This document shows positions 14,561-22,664 of a stretch of DNA of 25,834 bases, one piece after another; position 1 is the stretch's first letter, and each line of letters begins with the position of its first letter. Below the pieces are notes generated by a model. The model was not told the origin of the DNA and did not search any database. It saw only the letters and a list, made by a program, of their open reading frames with translations. This stretch comes from an uncultured Cocleimonas sp. (lineage in GTDB: Bacteria; Pseudomonadota; Gammaproteobacteria; Thiotrichales; Thiotrichaceae): the NCBI GenBank assembly GCA_937974135.1, contig CALJIH010000222.1, positions 1-25,834 of the forward strand, written 5' to 3'. The position numbers and the translations under genes were made by a program.

Positions 14561-14565
14561 CTTTT
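14544..14565 (+). repeat. Intergenic G6 element, copy 7
   Basis: AAAAAGTAGGGGGGTGTC with a T-run tail; 44 bp after the rubrerythrin stop. Upstream A-tract GTAAAACAG sits one helix turn away. Confidence 0.9.
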
Positions 14566-14608
14566 TTCTAATCTAAATGATTAGCTTTGCAATTGAATAT
14601 CGTAATTC

Positions 14609-15028
14609 TTAAGAATCAAGATTATCGAGTGCTTTCTGGAAACGGTTTGCGTGTGAACGCTCTGCTTTTCCTAATGTTTCAAACCAATCAGCAATCTCAT
14701 CAAAACCTTCTTCACGTGCTTGCTTAGTCATGCCTGGGTACATGTCTGTGTACTCGTGAGTCTCGCCAGCTACCGCAGTTTTTAGGTTATCAGACGTTGA
14801 GCCAAATGGAAGACCTGTTGCTGGGTCGCCAGTTTCTTCTAAATACTCAAGATGTCCGTGTGCGTGACCTGTTTCACCTTCAGCTGTAGAACGGAAAACT
14901 GTTGCTACATCGTTGTAACCTTCAACGTCTGCTTTTGCTGCAAAGTATAGGTAGCGACGGTTTGCTTGTGATTCACCAGCAAAAGCATCTTTTAAGTTTT
15001 GCTCTGTTTTTGTTCCTTTTAGAGACAT
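14609..15028 (-). CDS. Short rubrerythrin (ferritin-like di-iron protein without rubredoxin domain)
   Basis: 139 residues, all four-helix bundle. Di-iron ligands can be followed as Glu19 (AGESQANRRY), E52-TG-H55, Glu89/Glu92 (AGETHEY) and E123-RS-H126. The C-terminal rubredoxin domain of classical rubrerythrin is absent, so electrons must come from a separate partner, plausibly the Fe-S protein encoded next. The likely role is reduction of hydrogen peroxide or iron handling in the cytoplasm. A strong AAGGAGAAACACT site precedes ATG 15028, suggesting high expression. It is first of the three-gene minus-strand set and is separated from the second gene by a large hairpin, which fits differential expression. 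Confidence 0.93.
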   Translation of the reverse strand: MSLKGTKTEQNLKDAFAGESQANRRYLYFAAKADVEGYNDVATVFRSTAEGETGHAHGHLEYLEETGDPATGLPFGSTSDNLKTAVAGETHEYTDMYPGMTKQAREEGFDEIADWFETLGKAERSHANRFQKALDNLDS

Positions 15029-15380
15029 AGTGTTTCTCCTTTATGATAGAGAGACCATTACATGAAAATAATGATGGATAAAAATTGCTTAAATTTCCCA
15101 GCTTATTCCTAAAAATTCTATGAACAGCCATGCTATTCCTATCGTTTTTATAAAAAATCTGAAAAATTACACTAATTTTTTTCTCATCAAAGTTTCAAGT
15201 ATTGATCTTGTTTAGAGTTGTGTTTTTATAATCTAATCGCAAATGCAATTATTGAGGCTAATATACGAAGGATGGCTTATAAGGTCTAATTAATTAATTA
15301 GAACATATCAATTCAGAAAATCGAATGTGATGTAAGTACCGAAAAACAGTAAGTTTTTAAAAATATTATCAGAAAAATTT
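15029..15380. other. Gene-free spacer, 352 bp
   Basis: Very AT-rich. It must hold the rubrerythrin promoter and the 3' end of the epimerase transcript. The one clear structure is the 18-bp palindrome at 15285-15302. ATTCCTA occurs twice (about 15104 and 15134). No ORF, RNA gene or G6 element is seen. Confidence 0.6.
15285..15302. promoter_or_regulatory. 18-bp perfect palindrome, possible operator
   Basis: TCTAATTAATTAATTAGA reads the same on both strands. It lies about 260 bp upstream of the rubrerythrin start. Its length and symmetry fit a dimeric regulator site, but AT-rich DNA makes chance palindromes more likely. Confidence 0.35.
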
Positions 15381-16244
15381 TTATTTTTTTATTTTTAGTG
15401 CTGCTGCTAATGAAGGATAGATGAGTTTAATTGCTAACATACTTAACATTTTATCGTTCTTAATACGACGCGATTCTCTAAGATAAGAAACCATTCCCGC
15501 GCTCAAGGTTTGCTCTGCTTCAGCCATACTAATTTGTGGTGGTCTGGGTAAATTTGCATAATCAGCAACGTGGTTAAAATAATCAGTCATGGTACTTGGA
15601 TTGCCGTCAGTGATATTTAGGATGTGATTTTTTGTTGAAGATTCCATTGCTGCTTTACATGCTAAAGCCAGATCATCGGCATGAATACGGTTGGTAAATC
15701 CCGCTTCATCGGCATTTACTATAGGAAAGCCTTTTGTTAAACGAGCGATGGGCAACCTATCTTCAGCATAGATTCCTGGTACGCGTAGAATCATATAATT
15801 AGTGTTATTCGCATCGCTCCAGCGTTGTAGTATCTGCTCTGCCGAGACGCGTCTTACGGCTCTATCAGCTTGTGGATTAATTGGCGTATCTTCATCTATC
15901 CACGCGCCTTTGCTATCACCATAAACACCCGTTGTACTAATCAAAACTACTCGGTTCGGGTTAATTGTTAATTTAGTTAAGAACCGCTTGAGTCGAGTAT
16001 CTTTTGCACCGTTAGCAGGTGGTGGGGCAAAGTAATAAATATTGGCATCTGCAAAGTCTTTTGCGTTTAATGAATAATCAGAATCTAGATCAAGAATCTT
16101 CACCTTAATTGAGTGTTGCTTACATTTGATTGCAGATTCTGTTGATGAAACAATGCCGCTGATATTTTCATCAGTGTATAGATCAACCAAGCGGCGTCCA
16201 ATATCACCGCAACCAATAATCCATGTTTTTTTATTATCACTCAT
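15381..16244 (-). CDS. SDR-type NAD(P)-dependent epimerase/dehydratase, YeeZ-like
   Basis: About 287 residues from ATG 16244 (MSDNKKTWIIGCGDIGRRLVDLY). An upstream ATG at 16280 is possible, but the Rossmann strand starts right after 16244 and AGG lies 11 nt before it. GCGDIGRR is the nucleotide-binding glycine motif. VVLISTTGVYGDSKGAWIDEDTPINP matches the YeeZ-like branch of extended short-chain dehydrogenases (STTGVYG with Tyr), followed by RRVSAEQIL, LRVPGIYAEDRLPIARL and FTNRIHADDLALAC. The family's reactions are largely unknown; it binds NAD(P). It stands alone, divergent from qmcA. No obvious terminator follows apart from an A/T-rich stretch. Confidence 0.8.
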   Translation of the reverse strand: MSDNKKTWIIGCGDIGRRLVDLYTDENISGIVSSTESAIKCKQHSIKVKILDLDSDYSLNAKDFADANIYYFAPPPANGAKDTRLKRFLTKLTINPNRVVLISTTGVYGDSKGAWIDEDTPINPQADRAVRRVSAEQILQRWSDANNTNYMILRVPGIYAEDRLPIARLTKGFPIVNADEAGFTNRIHADDLALACKAAMESSTKNHILNITDGNPSTMTDYFNHVADYANLPRPPQISMAEAEQTLSAGMVSYLRESRRIKNDKMLSMLAIKLIYPSLAAALKIKK

Positions 16245-16464
16245 GTAAATAAGCCTAGCTGTTGAAAAGCGTTTTAACAATTAAAAGTCGTTGGTCTAAT
16301 CTTTTAAAATCTTATATTTGAGCGGTATTTGGTTCGATATTGCTTGAAAAACCAGTAAATTGCCCGCATATTTAAACTGTATATAAAATAATAAATTGGC
16401 TTATAAAATTTTGAATAAAGCCTCATATAATTTATAAAGATAATCACATAAAAAGGAGCGCTAC

Positions 16465-17430
16465 ATGAATATATTAAACAGTTTGGAAACGTTACCCATC
16501 GTCATTGTTATTGGCGCAATAATTCTCTTATTTATGGGCGTAAAACGTGTCCCTCAAGGTTTAGAATATACCGTAGAGCGCTTCGGTCGCTATACCAAAA
16601 CACTAAAACCTGGTATTCAATTTATCTGGCCCTTTATTGATGTGATCGGTTCTAAAGTCAATATGATGGAGCAAGTGGCAGATGTGCCGCAACAGGAGGT
16701 TATCACCAAAGATAACGCCATGGTAAGTGCTGACGGTGTTGTATTCTTTAGAGTGATGGATGCCGCAAAATCTGCCTATCGTGTTAACGATATGTACCGC
16801 GCTATTTTAAATATAACCATGACGAATATTCGTAGCGTGATGGGTTCGATGGATTTGGATGAGCTGTTATCGCAACGCGATGTGATTAATTCTCGTTTGC
16901 TACAAGTAGTTGATGAAGCAGCGGCGACTTGGGGTATAAAAGTTACCCGTATCGAAATTAAAGATATAAACCCTCCGATGGATTTGGTTGAATCGATGGG
17001 TCGCCAAATGAAGGCAGAACGTGAAAAGCGTGCGTTGATACTAGAATCAGAAGGTACACGCGCATCACAGATTTTGAATGCTGAAGGTATTAAGCAAGCG
17101 GCAATACTAGCGGCAGAAGGTGAAAAGGAAGCTGCATTCCGAGAAGCTGAGGCACGTGAGCGTTTGGCTGAGGCAGAAGCAAAGGCAACTGCCATGGTAT
17201 CGCAAGCGATTGCTAAAGGTGATGTACAGGCTATCAACTACTTCGTTGCGCAAAAATACACGGAAGCATTGCAGCAGATTGGTTCAGCGAATAATTCAAA
17301 AATTGTATTAATGCCGATGGAAGCTGCCAGCCTTATGGGTTCTGTTGCAGGAATCGCTGAAATCACCAAAGACGCTTTTGGTGGCACTAATAAATCTAAT
17401 GGCTCTGGCAGTACAAAAGGGAGTGAATAA
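16465..17430 (+). CDS. qmcA: SPFH/band-7 membrane protein QmcA (stomatin-like)
   Basis: 321 residues. One N-terminal membrane helix (about 9-24, LPIVIVIGAIILLFMGV) is followed by the SPFH domain: VPQGLEYTVERFGRYTKTLKPGIQFIWPFID, VPQQEVITKDNAMVSADGVVFFRV, and IRSVMGSMDLDELLSQRDVINSRLLQVVDEAAATWGIKVTRIEIKDI. A long Ala/Glu-rich coiled coil (about 185-245) leads to the C-terminal region. The length and order match QmcA, a membrane scaffold that forms oligomers in lipid-raft-like zones. The start has a textbook AAGGAGCGCTAC site. Its stop overlaps the start of the NfeD-like gene by one base, so the two are translationally coupled, as in E. coli qmcA-ybbJ. Confidence 0.93.
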   Translation: MNILNSLETLPIVIVIGAIILLFMGVKRVPQGLEYTVERFGRYTKTLKPGIQFIWPFIDVIGSKVNMMEQVADVPQQEVITKDNAMVSADGVVFFRVMDAAKSAYRVNDMYRAILNITMTNIRSVMGSMDLDELLSQRDVINSRLLQVVDEAAATWGIKVTRIEIKDINPPMDLVESMGRQMKAEREKRALILESEGTRASQILNAEGIKQAAILAAEGEKEAAFREAEARERLAEAEAKATAMVSQAIAKGDVQAINYFVAQKYTEALQQIGSANNSKIVLMPMEAASLMGSVAGIAEITKDAFGGTNKSNGSGSTKGSE

Positions 17431-17888
17431 TGGAAAGTTTAACCCAAGGTATTTTTGATAACCTAGAATTCTGGCACTGGTGGGTATTTGCCGTATTGCT
17501 CATCATTCTTGAAGTTTTCTCCCCAGGTGCATTTTTCATGTGGATGGGCGCAGCAGCAGGTATCACAGGATTAACACTGTTAGTTGTACCAGAATTAAGT
17601 TGGCAAATGCAGTTTGTGATTTTTTCTGTAATGAGCATTGTTGCCATATTGGTGGGTAAAACCTTCTTTAATCGAAAATCAGCAAATATCGATGATCCAA
17701 CCTTAAGCCAATTAGAAACTGAGTTGATAGGTAATGTTTACACCGTTGAAAAACCCATCGTAAACGGCAGCGGTAGAATTCAAGTCGGCGAATCAACCTG
17801 GAAAGCTCAAGGCCCTGATAGTGAAGTAGGTAGTTCAGTGAAAGTAGTTAGAGTTCAGGGTGCTGTTTTAGTGGTTGAACCTGTTTAA
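17430..17888 (+). CDS. NfeD-family membrane protein, QmcA partner
   Basis: 152 residues. Two or three hydrophobic segments occupy residues 13-75 (WWVFAVLLIILEVFSPGAFFMWMGAAAGITGLTLLVV and MQFVIFSVMSIVAILVG). A soluble OB-fold follows: LIGNVYTVEKPIVNGSGRIQVGESTWKAQGPDSEVGSSVKVVRVQGAVLVVEPV, the NfeD C-terminal domain. NfeD proteins partner with SPFH proteins. The ATG overlaps the qmcA stop (TAATG), which couples the two genes. This is the short NfeD form without the protease domain. Confidence 0.92.
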   Translation: MESLTQGIFDNLEFWHWWVFAVLLIILEVFSPGAFFMWMGAAAGITGLTLLVVPELSWQMQFVIFSVMSIVAILVGKTFFNRKSANIDDPTLSQLETELIGNVYTVEKPIVNGSGRIQVGESTWKAQGPDSEVGSSVKVVRVQGAVLVVEPV

Positions 17889-17907
17889 TAACTTGGTTTA
17901 TAAGATT

Positions 17908-17928
17908 AAATGACACCCCCCTACTTTT
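17908..17928 (-). repeat. Intergenic G6 element, copy 8
   Basis: Exact core with ATTT tail on the minus strand, in the 48-bp spacer between the convergent nfeD-like and trmK-like genes. Upstream tract TAAAACCCATC sits one helix turn away. No ordinary terminator is present here, so the element may have taken that role. Confidence 0.9.
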
Positions 17929-17936
17929 GATGGGTT

Positions 17937-18617
17937 TTAGTCTTTAAGCTTTACATTTCTGTAAGCTGCAACAACACGTTCACTATTATTTGCATTATTT
18001 TGCCGAATTCTTTGATAATGATTTAACGTTTTATTCAAATAAGCTTTGGTGAGCTTGGCTTGAATTTCGTTGTTTGATTGCCAAATTTTTTCGCCGACAG
18101 GACTAATTGTTGAGTCCTTATTTACTTTGTTGGAAACCAATAATATTTCGTAAAATCGTGATTTATCTTCAATCAGAATTTCATCTCTTAAGCTAAAGTT
18201 TAATTCGATAAGTTTTTCACGTAATGCGAATTGCCGATTAACAGGGCAAAGTAGGAAATCAATCTCAAGTTTTGAGTGACTTCGATAAATTGCATCAATT
18301 ACTCGAAGCATTAAATCTCCACCGATACCAGCGATGATTATCAAATGCTTACCTTGGTGTATTGTTAATGGAAGCTTCGCTACATCTATGCAATGTGTAT
18401 TCCAATTTGATTTTTGTTCTGGATGAAACTGTCCAAGTTTTTTTTCTATATCTTCAATCAACTCGGGAACAATATCGACAAAGTGAATATTTTTCGCAGT
18501 TTGCTTAATGAGTAATTGAGTACCTAAAAAACCATGATCACAGCAACAATCCCAGATGTGGTCATAATTTGTTTCAACTAAGGATTCTATGTGTTTAAGG
18601 CGTTTGCTGAGCTTCAA
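17937..18617 (-). CDS. trmK: TrmK-like tRNA (adenine22-N1) methyltransferase family
   Basis: 226 residues from TTG 18617. SAM-binding motif I appears as IWDCCCDHGFLGTQLL (22-37), and IIIAGIGGDLMLRVIDAI is the characteristic AGIGG motif IV block. LLCPVNRQFALREKLIELNFSLRDEILIEDKSRFYEILLV completes the Rossmann core, and a C-terminal helical tail follows. This matches TrmK, which methylates N1 of A22 in tRNA; the gammaproteobacterial branch carries the DCCCDHG form. There is no ATG in the usable 5' region; an in-frame TAG lies 15 nt upstream, inside the adjacent G6 element. TTG is therefore the only sensible start, and the GGGGGGTG of the repeat lies at ribosome-site distance. Confidence 0.82.
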   Translation of the reverse strand: MKLSKRLKHIESLVETNYDHIWDCCCDHGFLGTQLLIKQTAKNIHFVDIVPELIEDIEKKLGQFHPEQKSNWNTHCIDVAKLPLTIHQGKHLIIIAGIGGDLMLRVIDAIYRSHSKLEIDFLLCPVNRQFALREKLIELNFSLRDEILIEDKSRFYEILLVSNKVNKDSTISPVGEKIWQSNNEIQAKLTKAYLNKTLNHYQRIRQNNANNSERVVAAYRNVKLKD

Positions 18618-18637
18618 AAAGACACCCCCCTACTTTT
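18616..18637 (-). repeat. Intergenic G6 element, copy 9, abutting a start codon
   Basis: Exact core with T-run tail. The last two T overlap the TTG start of the trmK-like gene. TAGGGGGGTG can pair along ten bases with the 16S 3' end (two G-U pairs), so it may act as the ribosome site. Upstream tract TTAAAACCTCAC sits one helix turn away. Confidence 0.9.
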
Positions 18638-18658
18638 GTGAGGTTTTAATTATTTGTC

Positions 18659-19198
18659 TTAAGATGGCCAAGGTCTCATGCTTTCTGCTTCTATCCACGC
18701 GCTTACCCACTCAGGCATCTCAGAAAATTGACCTTCTTCACCGTCTAATGCCTCTAAAACCTCTGGCGCAGGCACTAAGCCTTGTTTAGACGTCACACAA
18801 ACTTTCATTAATGCTGAGGCACAAATGCGTTTATCTGATGTTGAATCACGGTGAAATTCCTGTAAAAAATACATCCAACGTCCATCATGACAGATGATTT
18901 TAGAGGTAACTGTGAATTTGCTCATGAAAGGTAAGCGACGTCGATACCGAATACTCGCACCGCCTACAGCAACCCCCCATTTTCTCTTTTTCATTAAGGC
19001 ATAAAAACCAGTGCGCTGAGAATAATCCCAACGGCCTAGCTCCATATGATTAAAGTACCTCGCGTTATTGAGTTCCCCGAATATATCAAAATCTGTGATG
19101 CCTACACGTTGATGTAACACGCTTTCGTCTTCGAGCTTTAAGGGTGGTCTATATTTTGCTTTGATTAAGGTAATTGCTGTTTTTATAAAAGGGTACAT
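18659..19198 (-). CDS. Hotdog-fold acyl-CoA thioesterase, THEM6-like
   Basis: 179 residues, single domain. VLHQRVGITDFDIFGELNNARYFNHMELGRWDYSQRTGF is the 4HBT/hotdog signature (Asp before the long helix, NNARY, E-GR). KWGVAVGGASIRYRRRLPFMSKFTVTSKIICHDGRWMYFLQEF is the beta-sheet typical of FadM/THEM6-like thioesterases, and CASALMKVCVTSKQGLV closes the fold. The likely role is hydrolysis of an acyl-CoA. It follows the phytanoyl-CoA dioxygenase-like gene by 44 bp on the same strand, consistent with one transcript. The first 20 residues are hydrophobic and may contact membrane. The substrate is unknown. Confidence 0.8.
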   Translation of the reverse strand: MYPFIKTAITLIKAKYRPPLKLEDESVLHQRVGITDFDIFGELNNARYFNHMELGRWDYSQRTGFYALMKKRKWGVAVGGASIRYRRRLPFMSKFTVTSKIICHDGRWMYFLQEFHRDSTSDKRICASALMKVCVTSKQGLVPAPEVLEALDGEEGQFSEMPEWVSAWIEAESMRPWPS

Positions 19199-19242
19199 TA
19201 TTGATTCTTATGATTTTTTGTAAGGGTTTTATAGGGAAAATC

Positions 19243-20100
19243 CTAGCCAGCCAAAAATTGAGTTAATTGCGGGGTACGATATCCATCTTTACTCCAGATA
19301 ATAGGGAAGAAATTTTCATCAATTTGATTATCTGCCAAGCGTTTGTATCTTGAGTAAATTGGTCCGATACCTTGTTCTAATTTTTCAGGATTATATTCCA
19401 CATCTGCTCGCATCGCATGTAAAACTAAAGCGCGACGATGATTCTTTCCGCTGTTTTTACCAGAGCCATGCCACGTCCAGCCATGATGAAACGAACCACC
19501 ACCTGCGGGTACCTCAACATAATCAATCACGGGAGTAATTCCATTGGCTTTTGCCGCGTTTTTCATGGGTAAACGATAATCTTTGGGTGCATGAAACTCG
19601 CCTTCAGGACTGCTTTCAGTCCATTTATGTGAGCCTTGAATAAACTCAACGGTACCGCCTTCAGCTGTTGTTTCATCCAGAGCAATCCAGCAAGTCACTA
19701 AATCGTTGGGTGTATACCAATCCAAATAAGCGCTATCTTGATGATAACCGAGCGACTTGGCTCCTTTGGGTTTCCAGATTAAATTATCGATCATGACACG
19801 AACGCCAGTCCAACCAGTCAGCTGTCCGATAGCTTGTCCAATATCTTCATCTAAAATAATTCGCGCAATGGTACGGTTCGATTTCCAACCATTACATATT
19901 TGACGCGTTAGACTTGGATCACCATCTTTGAATTGCCAATTCACTTCATCTGGCTTTACGCCTGTTTCAAACTGACCATCAAAAAGCTCATCGTAGGCTT
20001 GATGTAAAGCGGGGATCTTCGAGGTATCAAGCAAACTATCCACGATTAAATAGCCGTTTGCATCGAATGATTTTATTGCTGAATCAGAAAGCTTGAACAC
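19243..20100 (-). CDS. Phytanoyl-CoA dioxygenase (PhyH) family Fe(II)/2-oxoglutarate oxygenase
   Basis: 285 residues from GTG 20100; a TGA lies 9 nt upstream in frame and no ATG is available nearby. GGTGA about 9 nt upstream is the ribosome site. The iron triad is visible: H120-Q-D122 (LGYHQDSAYLDWY) and His211 (WTWHGSGKN). Arg222/223 in NHRRALVLHAM binds 2-oxoglutarate. PhyH-family enzymes hydroxylate acyl-CoAs, ectoine or other small molecules. Here the gene sits between an FAD-GcvT dehydrogenase and a thioesterase, so an amine or a methylated compound is as plausible as an acyl-CoA. The family also includes oxygenases that hydroxylate betaine-like compounds, but no diagnostic residue was seen. 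Confidence 0.87.
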   Translation of the reverse strand: MFKLSDSAIKSFDANGYLIVDSLLDTSKIPALHQAYDELFDGQFETGVKPDEVNWQFKDGDPSLTRQICNGWKSNRTIARIILDEDIGQAIGQLTGWTGVRVMIDNLIWKPKGAKSLGYHQDSAYLDWYTPNDLVTCWIALDETTAEGGTVEFIQGSHKWTESSPEGEFHAPKDYRLPMKNAAKANGITPVIDYVEVPAGGGSFHHGWTWHGSGKNSGKNHRRALVLHAMRADVEYNPEKLEQGIGPIYSRYKRLADNQIDENFFPIIWSKDGYRTPQLTQFLAG

Positions 20101-20154
20101 GTTGATAATTCACCATTGAAAAAGATAGTGTAGCTGAGAACTACTAATCTAGGC

Positions 20155-20178
20155 AAAAAAGACACCCCCCTACTTTTT
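20155..20178 (-). repeat. Intergenic G6 element, copy 10
   Basis: AAAAAGTAGGGGGGTGTC with a six-T tail on the minus strand, 55 bp upstream of the PhyH-family start. Upstream tract TCAAAAGTGAC sits one helix turn away. Confidence 0.9.
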
Positions 20179-20191
20179 GTCACTTTTGATT

Positions 20192-22639
20192 CTAGGCTCG
20201 CATTATAGAACCGCTTGGATCATAAAGGGGTTCACCAATAATTTCAGCCGAGTACATTTTACCGAGTATTTCTACCTCGACCTTCGTACCCGCTTCAGCA
20301 TTTTCAGTGCTGACATAACCCATTGCCATCGATTTCTGTAATGAATGTGCATAACCACCTGAGCTGATATAGCCGATTGCTTTGCCATCTTTTAAAATAG
20401 CTTCGTCGTTTGATACATCGATGCCATCAATATCAATAACCATCGTCACAAGCTTTTGTTTTGGGCCTTCTGCTTTTTGTTTTTCAGCGGCTTCTTTTCC
20501 GACAAAATCTTTATTCCAATTGATAAACACATCCATGCCGCTTTCGACAGCATCAAAATCAGGACGATAATCTAAAGTCCAAACGCCCCAGTTTTTTTCC
20601 AAGCGCAAGCTCATCAAAGCGCGAGCGCCATACCAACAATAACCAAGATCAGCGCCGGCATCTTCAATGCTTTCTGCAAGGCGTAACAAGTATTGTGGTT
20701 TACAATAAATCTCATAACCGAGTTCGCCAGAAAAACTCAGGCGGTTAAGAATCACGGGAACACCAGCAACATAAGTTTCGCGTGTATCTCTAAACTTTAA
20801 ACTTTCTGCTGACACATTATCACGCGTAAGCCTTTGCAATAACTGGCGTGATTTAGGCCCAGATAATGAAATTCCATGCCAATAATCAGATGCATTGTAG
20901 TAATGCAATTCGGCAGGTATGTCTTTTTCGAACCAGCGTCGGTGTGCATCTTGCATCGCGCCCGAACCGAAAAGCATAAAGTGATCTTCTGCGATACAAG
21001 CAACCGTAAGATCACCATAGAGTTTGCCATTTGGCGTTAGCATCGGGGTTAATGTTATACGCCCAGGTTTAGGGATAAAACCTGCTAGTTTATAGTTTAA
21101 ATAATCGCGAGCACCTTCACCTCTAAAATCATGTTTGGCAAAGTTAGCGATTTCGATGCCGCCAACAGCTTCACGGACCGCCTTTACTTCTCGTGCGACA
21201 TAATTATGACTGCGATTACGTTCAAAGCTTGGTGTTTCCCATGCGTCCTCAGGAGTGTCGGCAAACCATAGGGCATGCTCAAGTCCAAAACTCTGATCCA
21301 TGAGCGCGCCTTTAGCGACTAAGCGATCATATAGCGCCGTAGTTTTTTGCATACGCCCTTTGGGTAAGGTTTCATTGGGGAAGGTCATCACAAAACGGCG
21401 TTCGTAATTCTCGGTTGATTTAATCGTGCCCCAATCTGGGCTGGCGAAATCACCAAAGCGCGCCACATCCATCGCCCAAACATCGATTGATGGTTCGCCG
21501 TCAATCATCCATTCAGCCATTGTCAAACCGACTCCACCGCCTTGGCAAAAACCAGCCATAACACCAATCGCGCACCAGTAATTTTTCATTCCTGGCACCG
21601 GGCCAATCATAGGATTACCATCTGGGCCAAAGGTAAATGGGCCGTTGATCATATCTTTGATGCCTGCTTCACCCATTGCAGGAATGCGCTCGAAGGACAT
21701 TTCTAAGCGTTCTGCAATACGTTCTAGGTCTGGTTGTAATAATTCGTGACCAAAATTCCACGGTGTGCCTTCGACTTTCCAAGGTGTCCCTTTTGGCTCG
21801 TAGGTTCCCAGCAACATTCCTTGGCGTTCTTGTCTGAAATAAATATTGGCTTCGTAATCGATACCAGCGGGTAAACGCGTTGGGTGATTAGCCACCGCAT
21901 CAATTTTTTCGGTGATTAAATAGTGGTGTTCCATGGGTTGCACAGGTAAATTGACACCTTGCATATGTCCCACTTCGCGCGCCCATAAACCACCACAATT
22001 GACGATGTGCTCGGCGTTAATCATGCCGTTCGGTGTTTCAACATCCCAGCTTCCATCAGGACGCTGTTTGGTGCCAGTGACGGGTGTGTGCGTGAAATAT
22101 TCAGCGCCATGCACTCGTGCTGCTTTGGCGAATGCATACGTTGCACCAGAAGGATCCAGATCTCCATCTTGGTCATCCCAGAGTGCCGCATGGTAATGTT
22201 TAGGGTCAATTAACGGATGACGCTCTGCTACTTCTTTGGGGCTAATAAACTCTTGATTTAAGCCCATATAACGCGCCTTGGAGCGTTCGCGTTTAAGGTA
22301 GTCATACCATTCCGGTGTAGATGCTAAATAAAAGCCACCAGTAATGTTTAAACCAACCGAATGCCCAGAAACTTCTTCAATCTCTTTGTATAAATCAATG
22401 GTGTAGCTTTGTAAGCGTGAAATATTGGGGTCAGAACTGATGGTATGGATTTGTCCGGCTGCATGCCACGATGAGCCTGAAGTAAGTTCATTGCGCTCTA
22501 ATAAAACCACATCTTTCCAGCCAAACTTAGCAAGATGAAACAGTATTGAACAGCCGACCACACCGCCGCCTATAACGACGACCTTTGCATGCGAAGGTAA
22601 CTGTTTGTTTGTATTTGTGTCTTTTTGAATCTCGGGCAT
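20192..22639 (-). CDS. FAD-GcvT fusion dehydrogenase (dimethylglycine/sarcosine dehydrogenase family), paralog 2
   Basis: 815 residues with the same build as the gene at 6224-8665. DAO domain: KVVVIGGGVVGCSILFHL (GxGxxG 24-29) and GSSWHAAG with His59, the predicted covalent FAD site. The middle linker contains FGLEHALWFAD and ETPSFERNRSHNYVAREVKAVREAVGGIEIANFAKHDF. GcvT half: YLNYKLAGFIPKPGRITLTPMLTPNGKLYGDLTV, LSGPKSRQLLQRL, FSGELGYEIYC, YGARALMSLRLEKNWG, and the C-terminal SGGYAHSLQKSMAMGYV. It is probably a demethylating dehydrogenase feeding tetrahydrofolate. It lies directly downstream of two MttB-family methyltransferases, so it likely acts on the product of their demethylation. TAGG 6 nt before the ATG is a modest ribosome site. 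It differs from paralog 1 around the substrate region, suggesting a different substrate. Confidence 0.9.
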   Translation of the reverse strand: MPEIQKDTNTNKQLPSHAKVVVIGGGVVGCSILFHLAKFGWKDVVLLERNELTSGSSWHAAGQIHTISSDPNISRLQSYTIDLYKEIEEVSGHSVGLNITGGFYLASTPEWYDYLKRERSKARYMGLNQEFISPKEVAERHPLIDPKHYHAALWDDQDGDLDPSGATYAFAKAARVHGAEYFTHTPVTGTKQRPDGSWDVETPNGMINAEHIVNCGGLWAREVGHMQGVNLPVQPMEHHYLITEKIDAVANHPTRLPAGIDYEANIYFRQERQGMLLGTYEPKGTPWKVEGTPWNFGHELLQPDLERIAERLEMSFERIPAMGEAGIKDMINGPFTFGPDGNPMIGPVPGMKNYWCAIGVMAGFCQGGGVGLTMAEWMIDGEPSIDVWAMDVARFGDFASPDWGTIKSTENYERRFVMTFPNETLPKGRMQKTTALYDRLVAKGALMDQSFGLEHALWFADTPEDAWETPSFERNRSHNYVAREVKAVREAVGGIEIANFAKHDFRGEGARDYLNYKLAGFIPKPGRITLTPMLTPNGKLYGDLTVACIAEDHFMLFGSGAMQDAHRRWFEKDIPAELHYYNASDYWHGISLSGPKSRQLLQRLTRDNVSAESLKFRDTRETYVAGVPVILNRLSFSGELGYEIYCKPQYLLRLAESIEDAGADLGYCWYGARALMSLRLEKNWGVWTLDYRPDFDAVESGMDVFINWNKDFVGKEAAEKQKAEGPKQKLVTMVIDIDGIDVSNDEAILKDGKAIGYISSGGYAHSLQKSMAMGYVSTENAEAGTKVEVEILGKMYSAEIIGEPLYDPSGSIMRA

Positions 22640-22664
22640 GAATAACCTATTTTTATCTTATTCT

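Noticed and set aside
16245..16280. Upstream ATG for the SDR-type gene
   Set aside because: The Rossmann strand begins just after ATG 16244, and the extra 12 residues look like untranslated leader. It remains possible.
16776..17237. 153-codon open frame antisense to qmcA
   Set aside because: It is a shadow of the coiled-coil coding region: low complexity, no ribosome site and no family resemblance.
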